A DNA stretch of 35,304 nt from a virus, in the IMG/VR virus record IMGVR_UViG_3300017748_000036, positions 1-35,304 of that record, one strand, 5' to 3'. Position numbers and translations under genes: made by a program. The notes beneath the pieces were generated by a model. It was not told where the DNA came from. It saw only the letters and a program-made list of their open reading frames with translations, and made no database searches. Below, piece by piece: positions 5,139 to 12,002 of the stretch; the first letter of the stretch is position 1, and every line of letters starts with the position of its first letter.

Positions 5139-6596
5139 ATGAAGTTTAATTACAAGACAGATCCGTACAAACACCAGCATGAGGCTTTGGTAAGAAGCTA
5201 CGACAAGGTCAACTACGGCTATTTTATGGAGATGGGTTGTGGCAAATCCAAAGTACTTATCGACAACATGGTCTGGCTGTACGAGCAAGGCAAGATTGAC
5301 ACTGCCATTATTGTTGCGCCCAAGGGTGTATATAGAAACTGGCAGATATCAGAAATACCGGCTCACCTACCAACGGACATTGAACACGAGGTTTATGTTT
5401 GGACACCGTCTCCGAATAAAACCCAAGCTGAATGCCTCAAGGCTGGAATTGAAGAGCGTAAAAAGCTCCGCATACTGCTGGTCAATGTTGAAGGGTTTGC
5501 AACGCCGAAGGTCAGCAAATTTATGGCTCTGTTCACACGCGACTCGTCGTTCTTACTTGCGGTTGATGAGTCAACAACTATTAAAAACCCGAAGGCCAAA
5601 AGGACTAAGGCTTTGGTTTCGCTTGGTAAGGCAGCATCGTATCGGCGTATACTTACCGGGTCGCCCGTTACGAAATCGCCGATGGATCTATACTCGCAAT
5701 GTGCCTTCATGTCCCAACGACTGCTGGGCTTTGAATCCTTCTATGCATTTCAGGGGCGGTTTGCGATCACAAGAACACAGCGGATGGGCGGTCACAGTTT
5801 TCAACAAATCGTGGGATACAGAAATCTTGACGAGCTTGCTACCAAGCTGGATACATTCTCGTATCGTGTGACTAAAGATCAAGCGTTGGATCTGCCTGAC
5901 AAAATATACACAACACGCGATGTGACGCTGACCAAAGAACAACACGACTACTATATATCACTAAAGAATTCTGCCATTGCACTGTTGGAAGATGGTGAAC
6001 TGGTGACAGCACCGTCAGTGATGACACAGATGCTGCGCCTACAACAAGTCCTGTGCGGGCACATAATGTCTGATGATGGTGAACTGGTAGAGTTTTCAAC
6101 CAGACGCATAGACGCACTGATGGACACCATAGATGAGATGTCCGGCAAGGTAATTATATGGTCACGGTTTAGGTATGACATCAAGAACATTCAAGCCAAG
6201 CTGTCCAAGGTTCACGGATTAAGTTCCGTGGTCACATACTACGGAGACACTTCGGACGAAGACAGGCAGACAGCCGTCCGCAGATTCCAGTTTGAAGATG
6301 CAAGGTTCTTCGTCGCCAACCCACAGACCGCAGGTTATGGACTGACGCTAACAGCAGCAACGAATGTGATTTACTACGCCAACGACTTCAACCTAGAAAC
6401 ACGAGTACAGTCAGAAGACAGAGCGCATCGTATTGGTCAGGACAATGCCGTGACGTATGTGGATCTAGTGAGTCGAGGGACTATCGATGAGTATATTGTT
6501 AAGGCTCTTCGGAAGAAGATTGATCTGTCGGCGAAGACACTGGGGGAAGAAGCTCGTCAGTGGTTGGAGCTAACACCCCGCCGAAGTGACGGTTAG
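5139..6596 (+). CDS. SF2 helicase, SNF2/DEAD-like
   Basis: A 485-aa two-domain superfamily 2 ATPase. The N-terminal RecA-like domain has a Q-motif-like KHQHEAL (11-17), Walker A MGCGKS (32-37), Walker B DEST (143-146, an SNF2-type variant of DExx) and motif III LTGSP. The C-terminal domain has VIIWSRFRYDIKNI, a TAGYGLTLTAA motif V and motif VI DRAHRIGQ (427-434), the signature of SNF2-like enzymes. It probably translocates on duplex DNA and could remodel protein-DNA complexes or the replication fork. Related helicases stand near polA in marine podoviruses. The last 98 bases overlap an antisense nuclease gene. No nuclease or zinc domain is fused to it. Confidence 0.9.
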   Translation: MKFNYKTDPYKHQHEALVRSYDKVNYGYFMEMGCGKSKVLIDNMVWLYEQGKIDTAIIVAPKGVYRNWQISEIPAHLPTDIEHEVYVWTPSPNKTQAECLKAGIEERKKLRILLVNVEGFATPKVSKFMALFTRDSSFLLAVDESTTIKNPKAKRTKALVSLGKAASYRRILTGSPVTKSPMDLYSQCAFMSQRLLGFESFYAFQGRFAITRTQRMGGHSFQQIVGYRNLDELATKLDTFSYRVTKDQALDLPDKIYTTRDVTLTKEQHDYYISLKNSAIALLEDGELVTAPSVMTQMLRLQQVLCGHIMSDDGELVEFSTRRIDALMDTIDEMSGKVIIWSRFRYDIKNIQAKLSKVHGLSSVVTYYGDTSDEDRQTAVRRFQFEDARFFVANPQTAGYGLTLTAATNVIYYANDFNLETRVQSEDRAHRIGQDNAVTYVDLVSRGTIDEYIVKALRKKIDLSAKTLGEEARQWLELTPRRSDG

Positions 6597-6921
6597 CTGC
6601 GCGTTGAGGAGCGTTGGGATGCTTGGAGAATTGATGAGGGTAAAGGTGACATTCATTAGTTTCCCTATCGACATACAAGAGTCGAACCCCAAGTTGTTGT
6701 TGGAGTTGCTTGAGAGTGCGGCTTATTACGGTTCCGTCTTTCCGGCGACTTACCGTCTTCACATCAAAGAAATGGGTTTCGCCTTCAGGCGTGAGGGCTA
6801 TAAGATCCACTGGCCCCTGTTCGATGAAGGGCTGGTAGACATAGCAGCCTCGCCCAATTAACCAAGCGGCGGCAATCAGTTCAGACTGTTTGCCGTATGC
6901 GATACGATGATCTGGTCTCAT
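6499..6921 (-). CDS. PD-(D/E)XK endonuclease, antisense to early operon
   Basis: The only minus-strand gene inside the early/replication operon. About 140 aa, with GKQSELIAAAWLIGRGCYVYQ, then GPVDLIAL, then HFFDVKT: the E...D...xxK active site of a PD-(D/E)XK fold, in the arrangement of group-I-intron-type (I-Ssp6803I-like) and archaeal-Hjc-like nucleases. The start is uncertain. ATG at 6921 or 6939 is most plausible, because the longer frame reaching 7101 is antisense to the ribbon-helix-helix gene; no clear ribosome binding site precedes either. The Ser/Pro-rich C-terminal 40 residues overlap the helicase 3' end. The placement suggests a recent insertion or homing-type gene. Confidence 0.7.
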   Translation of the reverse strand: MRPDHRIAYGKQSELIAAAWLIGRGCYVYQPFIEQGPVDLIALTPEGETHFFDVKTVSRRKDGTVISRTLKQLQQQLGVRLLYVDRETNECHLYPHQFSKHPNAPQRAANRHFGGVLAPTTDELLPPVSSPTDQSSSEEP

Positions 6922-6991
6922 TTGGTACTTGACTATCATTTCAATTATCAGATAAGGTAAGGCTAGCAGATAGAAAACAAGGAGACAATAG

Positions 6992-7174
6992 GTGGATACA
7001 GATAAATGGAAGTCAGTTGCAGTTTCAATTGACATATACAAGATGCTAAAAATAATGGCACAGGACACTGACAGAAGTGTGAGCAAACAAGTTGCACACA
7101 TCGTTAAAAAAGAATTTAATCAACCACCCTACATGCTTGATGAAACATCTGAAGAAATATACTTGACTAAATGA
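6992..7174 (+). CDS. Ribbon-helix-helix DNA-binding protein
   Basis: A 60-aa protein that starts with GTG 6 bases after AAGGAGA (6979-6985). Residues 5-18 form the DNA-contacting strand (WKSVAVSIDIYKMLK) and two helices follow (KIMAQDTDRSVSKQVAHIVKKEF), the classic RHH (CopG/Arc/MetJ) layout. These proteins act as dimers on short inverted or direct repeats. It is a candidate regulator of the phage, perhaps of the GATACA/TGTATC array at 842-911, though nothing in the sequence proves that pairing. Confidence 0.75.
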   Translation: MDTDKWKSVAVSIDIYKMLKIMAQDTDRSVSKQVAHIVKKEFNQPPYMLDETSEEIYLTK

Positions 7175-7177
7175 ATT

Positions 7178-7195
7178 GCAGACAATAACGTCTGC
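7178..7195 (+). promoter_or_regulatory. Hairpin in leader of replication genes
   Basis: GCAGAC (7178-7183) and GTCTGC (7190-7195) pair perfectly across a 6-base loop. A second small hairpin, AGCC/GGCT around a 4-base GAAG loop, follows at about 7202-7214. No U-tract follows, so this is not a standard terminator; it may protect or process the mRNA. The gap 7175-7240 also ends with a strong AAGGAGA ribosome binding site. Confidence 0.4.
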
Positions 7196-7240
7196 GTCCA
7201 CAGCCGAAGGGCTTAAACTTTACAGTAAAGGAGAAGAGAG

Positions 7241-7804
7241 ATGGCTGATTGGTTCCAGCTACTAGATGAGGAAGTCGATGCCCAGAAGTTCGACAGTGTA
7301 GATACGAAAGGCGCGTCGCGTCTTTCCAATCTTATTCGTGAGTCGATCAAGGCTGACGAAGATATATCTGCCGCAGAGCAGTATCTAAAAGATCTAAAAT
7401 ACAAAAAGCGTAAGATCAACGAAGAAGACATCCCTGCCCTGATGCATGAAATGGGTGTGGATAGTCTTGAGGTTGATGGCAACAAGATTAAGCTTCGTCA
7501 GTTTGTACACGCCCGTATCACGGACGACAAACGCGATGAAGCCTATACTTGGTTGAGATCTATTGGCGAAGGGGACATCATTAAAAATGATGTAACAGTG
7601 TCATTTCATACCGGACAGGACAATGTGGTAGGGGCAGTCGTAGACGACTTACGCACACAGGGTCTTGATCCAGTACAGAAGACTCACGTCCATCCACAGA
7701 CGTTAAAGGCGTGGGTAAAGAACCGGATAGAGTCGGGTAAAGATATCGACTTTGAAACATTCGGTGTGTTTGTAGGAACTGAAGCGAAGATAAGCAGGAG
7801 CTAG
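7241..7804 (+). CDS. Unrecognised replication-cluster protein, 187 aa
   Basis: The first 60 residues look helical and charged, with an AEQYLKDLKYKKRKINEEDI segment followed by MHEMGVDSLEVDGNKIKL. That order (coiled-coil-like helices, then a 'gv..v...g.kikl' strand pair) resembles the Gp157/Gam-like group of siphophage proteins in outline only. The C-terminal part is alpha/beta with LKAWVKNRIESGKDI. It is tightly spaced before the SSB-like gene and likely acts with it in replication or recombination. A strong AAGGAG ribosome binding site fixes the start. Confidence 0.65.
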   Translation: MADWFQLLDEEVDAQKFDSVDTKGASRLSNLIRESIKADEDISAAEQYLKDLKYKKRKINEEDIPALMHEMGVDSLEVDGNKIKLRQFVHARITDDKRDEAYTWLRSIGEGDIIKNDVTVSFHTGQDNVVGAVVDDLRTQGLDPVQKTHVHPQTLKAWVKNRIESGKDIDFETFGVFVGTEAKISRS

Positions 7805-7808
7805 AAAG

Positions 7809-8609
7809 ATGGCTGAAACAGCAGTAGCAGAAAAAAAGTCCACGGCTGTGGCAAATATAATGGACGATCTGTACGCAAGTGCAGGCGAAGGTCTGGAGAA
7901 TGTAGGCACAGAGGATATGCAGATTCCGTTTCTGCGTATCTTGCAGCCTCTGTCTCCGCAGTTAAACAAGCAGGACTCTAAGTACATTAAGGGTGCTTCG
8001 GGTGGTGACTTGTTTAATACGGTGACTGGTGACCACTGGGATTCGGAAGAAGGTGTAAGCGTTATTCCGTGTGCCTATACTATGAAGTATCTGGAGTTCC
8101 AGTTACGCGAGAACGGTGGTGGATTCATGGGTGAGTTGGATCCCAACAGCCCAGATATTCGTAACACTGAGCGTGTCGGACCTAACGAAATGTTACCGTC
8201 GGGTAACGAACTTGTGAGGTCAGCGCAGTTCTTGGTGTTGGCGTTTGGTGAAGACGGCATGCCACACCAAATGATCTGCGATATGAAGAAGACCCAGATG
8301 AAGGTCGCCAAGCAGTGGAATACACGTCGCGCGGGTATGAAGATAATGCATCCAGAAAAGGGTCTGTTTACTCCGCCTATGTGGGCAACGGTGTGGAAGC
8401 TGACTTCTGTGCAGGAAAGCAACGACAAAGGATCGTGGTTCAACTACCAAATATCGCAGCGCGATATCCAAGATGTTGATCCTAGTATCGTAAGTCAAGC
8501 GCGTGAACTGTATAACCAGTTTAAAATGGGTGAGATTAAGACAGCCGCAGGCACGGCTGATGAACTGAACCGGTCTAGCACGGAAGTCGGCGACGACGTA
8601 CCGTTCTAG
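7809..8609 (+). CDS. ssDNA-binding-like protein with SSB-type acidic tip
   Basis: A 266-aa protein started 8 bases after AGGAG (7796-7800). The C-terminus ends TEVGDDVPF, very like the DDDIPF tip by which bacterial SSB recruits partner proteins. The central part (about 45-230) is beta-rich with aromatic and basic residues (FTPPMWATVWKLTSV, GSWFNYQISQRDI) as expected of an OB-like ssDNA-binding domain. The N-terminal 20 residues are a flexible charged leader. Its place between the 187-aa protein and the primase fits a replisome SSB. Family membership is inferred from the tip, size and context; the OB fold is not proven from sequence alone. Confidence 0.7.
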   Translation: MAETAVAEKKSTAVANIMDDLYASAGEGLENVGTEDMQIPFLRILQPLSPQLNKQDSKYIKGASGGDLFNTVTGDHWDSEEGVSVIPCAYTMKYLEFQLRENGGGFMGELDPNSPDIRNTERVGPNEMLPSGNELVRSAQFLVLAFGEDGMPHQMICDMKKTQMKVAKQWNTRRAGMKIMHPEKGLFTPPMWATVWKLTSVQESNDKGSWFNYQISQRDIQDVDPSIVSQARELYNQFKMGEIKTAAGTADELNRSSTEVGDDVPF

Positions 8610-8616
8610 TGTAGGG

Positions 8617-8652
8617 GCACTGGTCAGGGGGCAGTGCATAAACAACCCCCTG
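8617..8652 (+). promoter_or_regulatory. H-type RNA pseudoknot upstream of primase gene
   Basis: Stem 1 is GCACTG (8617-8622) with CAGTGC (8632-8637), 6 bp. Stem 2 is CAGGGGG (8625-8631), lying in the loop of stem 1, with CCCCCTG (8646-8652), 7 bp. All 13 pairs are Watson-Crick. Loop 1 is 2 bases, there is no base between the stems, and the last loop is the A-rich ATAAACAA (8638-8645): textbook H-type geometry. It fills most of the 53-base gap between the SSB-like stop (8609) and the primase ATG (8663). The 3' arm of stem 2 can alternatively pair, with one mismatch, with CATGGGG at the primase start (8662-8668). This suggests a translational switch, comparable in position to the pseudoknot operator of T4 gene 32. 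Confidence 0.65.
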
Positions 8653-8662
8653 CATAACCAAC

Positions 8663-10210
8663 ATGGGGCAGACAATGAATATTGATGAACAGTTCATGGC
8701 TGCGTTTGAAGGCTTCGGCGCAGCACATGGACAGACACAGATATCTAATGAACGACGGGCTGGCAAACAGAAAGCCAAGTCGTACATTGTTAGAAAGCCA
8801 CTGACATTAGACTTGATTCGGGCACACCTAGAGGGGCAAAACGGTGTTGGATCTATTCCTATTAACGAGCACAACAAGTGCAAATTTGGCGCTCTTGATA
8901 TTGATCAGTATCCTTTGGATCTGGTGGCAATAGATAAAAAGCTACGCGACATGGAAGTGCCTTCTGTTGTATGCAGGAGCAAGTCCGGCGGTGCGCACAT
9001 ATTCTTTTTCTTTAGTGATTGGATCAGCGCAGGAGAGTTGCGTGACAAAGCGTCAGAAATTTCCGCTTTTCTTGGATACGGTGGCTGTGAAATATTTCCA
9101 AAGCAAGAACAGATTCTTGTCGAGCGTGGTGATGTTGGCAACTTTATTAACCTTCCGTACTTTGATACGGAACAAACTCTCCGCTACGCGATTGATGAAG
9201 ACGGTGAACCCGCATCACTGGAAAGATTCCTAGAACTCGTTACTGCCCGATCTGTAGACCCAAATGTTTTTGTTGGTTTAACATTTGGTGAACAGGTTGA
9301 CGAGTTTGCGGAGTGGTCCCCCTGCCTGAACTGTATGTTTGGGCAGGGGATACCTGAAGGTACGCGCAACACGGTGATGTTTGCAGCGGCGGTGGCATGT
9401 AAGAAAGAAAAGCCAGAAAGCTGGAAGCAGCGTCTGGAAGAAATCAACATGAAATACTGCACCCCACCTCTACCAGCTACAGAGATCGTAACGATCCAGC
9501 AGCAGCATGAAAAGAAAGACTATGGATTCCCGTGTGATCAGGAACCACTGAAGTCGTTCTGCAATAAGACTCTGTGTAAGACAAAGAAGCACGGCATCGG
9601 GTCTAGTGCTAGCAGTGTCGATGTCACGGGTCTATGTGTCGTCAAGTCTGAGCCACCTGTTTGGTTCTGTGACGTGGGTGGCAAGCGTGTCGAGCTAACA
9701 ACAGACGATCTACAGACCCCACAGCGCTTCCAGAAGGCATGTATGGAACAGATACATATAATGCCACCTATGATGAAGATGGGCGACTGGCAGGTCATTG
9801 TGTCTATGATGATGGAAGACATGAGCGAGATCGAAGTGCCGGAAGAACTGACATACAAAGGTCAGTTTATGGATCTGCTTGAAGCATTCTGTGATGGCAG
9901 GGTACAGGCTCAGTCAGCCGAAGAGTTGTCGTTAGGAAAACCATACACAGACAATGAAGAGAGAAAAACATTCTTCAAGCTTGAAGCGTTGATTAAGTAT
10001 TTACGCAACAACAAGTTCGACAGTTACAGTCGGGGTCAGATACAAGAGCGCCTGAAAGAACTAAACATCGACGGCACAGCCAATGGACAGAAACGATTCA
10101 ACACAAGCAAAGGGGACACCAAGCCTATGCGCGTGTGGTGGGTTCCGTCGTTTGGTGCCGAGGTTCAAGTACCAAGGATCGATGTTGGAGAAAATGAGGT
10201 GCCGTTCTAA
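8663..10210 (+). CDS. AEP-type DNA primase with PriCT domain
   Basis: A 515-aa archaeo-eukaryotic-type primase. The catalytic region has DID at 79-81 (metal ligands), the SGGAHIFFF motif at 108-116 (the sxH nucleotide-binding motif) and a GNFINLPYF strand at 160-168. A helical PriCT-like segment follows (EGTRNTVMFAAAVACKK). Next comes a Cys cluster (CDQEPLKSFCNKTLC) that may bind zinc, then a C-terminal helical/winged region. It makes primers for the phage polymerase and may also extend DNA. It ends RIDVGENEVPF, an SSB-like acidic tip. No helicase domain is fused. ATG at 8675 (MNIDEQF) is an alternative start. It overlaps the next ATG by one base. Confidence 0.85.
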   Translation: MGQTMNIDEQFMAAFEGFGAAHGQTQISNERRAGKQKAKSYIVRKPLTLDLIRAHLEGQNGVGSIPINEHNKCKFGALDIDQYPLDLVAIDKKLRDMEVPSVVCRSKSGGAHIFFFFSDWISAGELRDKASEISAFLGYGGCEIFPKQEQILVERGDVGNFINLPYFDTEQTLRYAIDEDGEPASLERFLELVTARSVDPNVFVGLTFGEQVDEFAEWSPCLNCMFGQGIPEGTRNTVMFAAAVACKKEKPESWKQRLEEINMKYCTPPLPATEIVTIQQQHEKKDYGFPCDQEPLKSFCNKTLCKTKKHGIGSSASSVDVTGLCVVKSEPPVWFCDVGGKRVELTTDDLQTPQRFQKACMEQIHIMPPMMKMGDWQVIVSMMMEDMSEIEVPEELTYKGQFMDLLEAFCDGRVQAQSAEELSLGKPYTDNEERKTFFKLEALIKYLRNNKFDSYSRGQIQERLKELNIDGTANGQKRFNTSKGDTKPMRVWWVPSFGAEVQVPRIDVGENEVPF

Positions 10211-11724
10211 TGGAAACTACAATCTTTGGACCACCCGGCACAGGCAAGACAACCAGACTTATATCAATTGTCGAGGAAGAAATATCTCGCGGCACACCAC
10301 CAGACAGGATCGCGTTTGTGTCGTTTAGCCGCAAGGCCGCAGAAGAAGCGCGTAACCGTGCCGCCGAAAAGCTAAACATGAACGCAGATCAAATGGTGTG
10401 GTTCCGTACTCTACACTCTTTGGCATTTCATTCACTGGGCTTGACAACACAGAAGGTGTTGCGCGGCCCAGACTACACCAAGATAGCACAGTATCTGGGC
10501 TTAGAGTTCTCTGCTAATGCATCGGTTAATATGTCTGATGGCATACTATTTACACCGGGGCGTAGCGGTGATGCGTATTTGTCTATGATACAAATGGCAA
10601 GGGTCACCGGTCGCACACTGGAAGACCAGTTTTCCACTACAGCAGACCGCAGGTTGCACTACCAGCAACTAAAAGTAGTGGATCAGGTAGTAAAAGACTA
10701 CAAGAAGGAGACGAACAAACTTGATTTCGTTGACATGATCGAACAGTTTGTAGCCGAGGGTCAAGGTCCGATGTTGGATGTCCTGATTGTAGACGAAGCA
10801 CAGGACCTTGTACCTATGCAGTGGCGTATGGTGCACGATGTACTAAAGCAGAAGGCCAAGCGCATTTACTACGCAGGCGACGACGATCAATGTATATATT
10901 CTTGGATGGGCGTGGACGTGGGAGATTTCTTGCGTTCATCAGAAAATAAAGTGGTATTGGATAAGTCATACAGGCTTCCCACAGCAGTGTATGAGATAGC
11001 AGATTCCCTTGTAAAACAAATAGATATACGGCAAAGAAAAGTATGGTCGCCGACCGATAAAACTGGAACAGTAGTGTGGCATCGTGATATCCTAGATGTG
11101 GACATTACAACCGGTGAGTGGCTTATCCTTGCTCGTACAAACTTTATCGCCAACAGAATCGCAAACGAACTTAAAGAACAAGGGTTCCTGTATTGGCGCG
11201 AAGGATCCGGTTGGTCCATTTCTCCAAATGTATTAACTGGAATTGAGGTATGGCTTCGACTATGCAAGAGCAATCATTTGTCCGCAGCGGAACTGAAGAG
11301 TTTATCAACCCAATTAAATTCAACTGTTATTACCAAAGCTGGCAGGCGAAAACTTGCAGCCCTAGACCCAGAAGTAACCTACACGCTCACAGACATTCAG
11401 AACCTGTGCGACCTGAGTGCGACACCAGAGACCCCGTGGCACGAAGTGATCAAGGTCAGCGAGAAGGAGCGGATCTACATTACTTCTGTACGGCGGATGG
11501 GCGAGTCTATCTTATCGGGCAAGCCGAGGATTCGGATATCGACGATTCACAAAGCCAAAGGTGGCGAGGCGGATAACGTCGCCCTACTCTTAGATTCATC
11601 ACGAGCATGCGCTGAAAGCACCGATCAGGCGTCTGAGATACGGACGTTCTACGTCGGGCTTACTCGTGCCAAAAAAGCGCTACATATAGTCGAGTCACAA
11701 TCACAGTATGGGTTTCAGTTATGA
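10210..11724 (+). CDS. SF1 helicase, UvrD/Rep-like
   Basis: A 504-aa superfamily 1A helicase with all motifs in order: Walker A GPPGTGKTT (7-15), motif Ia FVSFSRKAAEEA, Walker B DEAQD (195-199), motif III AGDDDQCIYSWMG, motif IV LDKSYRLP, motif V ISTIHKAKGGEADNV and motif VI YVGLTRAKKALH. UvrD-type enzymes unwind 3'-to-5' and can act at the fork or in recombination and repair. Missing are the large insertion domains of host UvrD (about 720 aa), so this is a compact phage form. It stands between primase and polymerase and is translationally coupled to both neighbours by overlaps of a few bases. Confidence 0.9.
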   Translation: METTIFGPPGTGKTTRLISIVEEEISRGTPPDRIAFVSFSRKAAEEARNRAAEKLNMNADQMVWFRTLHSLAFHSLGLTTQKVLRGPDYTKIAQYLGLEFSANASVNMSDGILFTPGRSGDAYLSMIQMARVTGRTLEDQFSTTADRRLHYQQLKVVDQVVKDYKKETNKLDFVDMIEQFVAEGQGPMLDVLIVDEAQDLVPMQWRMVHDVLKQKAKRIYYAGDDDQCIYSWMGVDVGDFLRSSENKVVLDKSYRLPTAVYEIADSLVKQIDIRQRKVWSPTDKTGTVVWHRDILDVDITTGEWLILARTNFIANRIANELKEQGFLYWREGSGWSISPNVLTGIEVWLRLCKSNHLSAAELKSLSTQLNSTVITKAGRRKLAALDPEVTYTLTDIQNLCDLSATPETPWHEVIKVSEKERIYITSVRRMGESILSGKPRIRISTIHKAKGGEADNVALLLDSSRACAESTDQASEIRTFYVGLTRAKKALHIVESQSQYGFQL

Positions 11725-12002
11725 AAAGATCAGAAGTATTAGATACAGCTAAAGGTTACGTCACGCAGGATCGTGCGGCACAGCACGGTGACATGGAAGA
11801 CAACTTTAAAAACATTGAAACCGTGTGGTATTGGTGGGATAGCATCAAGCCTGACGATCTTCCGGTTGGTGCGGACTGTGCCGTAAAAATGACATTGTTG
11901 AAGATAGCTCGTATAGCATCGAACCCATATCATGCGGACAACTGGGTAGATGCTTGTGGATATTTAGCGTGTGGGGGTGAGGTGTCAACTGATGAAAGCT
12001 GA
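11721..12002 (+). CDS. DUF6378-like phage protein
   Basis: A 93-aa protein with the pattern I associate with DUF6378: AAQHGDMEDNFKNIETVWYWW, then CAVKMTLLKIARIASN, then DNWVDACGYLACG. It is a helical family common in phages, often next to nucleotide or replication genes; its function is not known. ATGA overlap with the helicase stop and an 11-base overlap with polA indicate translational coupling. The conserved Asp/His/Asn residues resemble a nucleotide-pyrophosphohydrolase-type helix bundle in outline, which is an inference. Confidence 0.7.
   Translation: MKRSEVLDTAKGYVTQDRAAQHGDMEDNFKNIETVWYWWDSIKPDDLPVGADCAVKMTLLKIARIASNPYHADNWVDACGYLACGGEVSTDES

Noticed and set aside
6499-7101. The full 200-codon minus-strand frame of the antisense nuclease, including a hydrophobic N-terminal segment.
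   Set aside because: The first 55-60 codons are antisense to the ribbon-helix-helix gene and the hydrophobic stretch arises from A/T-rich sequence on the opposite strand; the nuclease fold starts at about 6921.
8607-8657. Stop-codon readthrough of the SSB-like gene into the pseudoknot region (UAG with a pseudoknot 7 bases downstream, as in murine leukaemia virus).
   Set aside because: The reading frame after the stop closes at TAA 8655-8657, adding only 15 residues and not reaching the primase, which is in another frame. The pseudoknot is therefore more likely regulatory than for readthrough.
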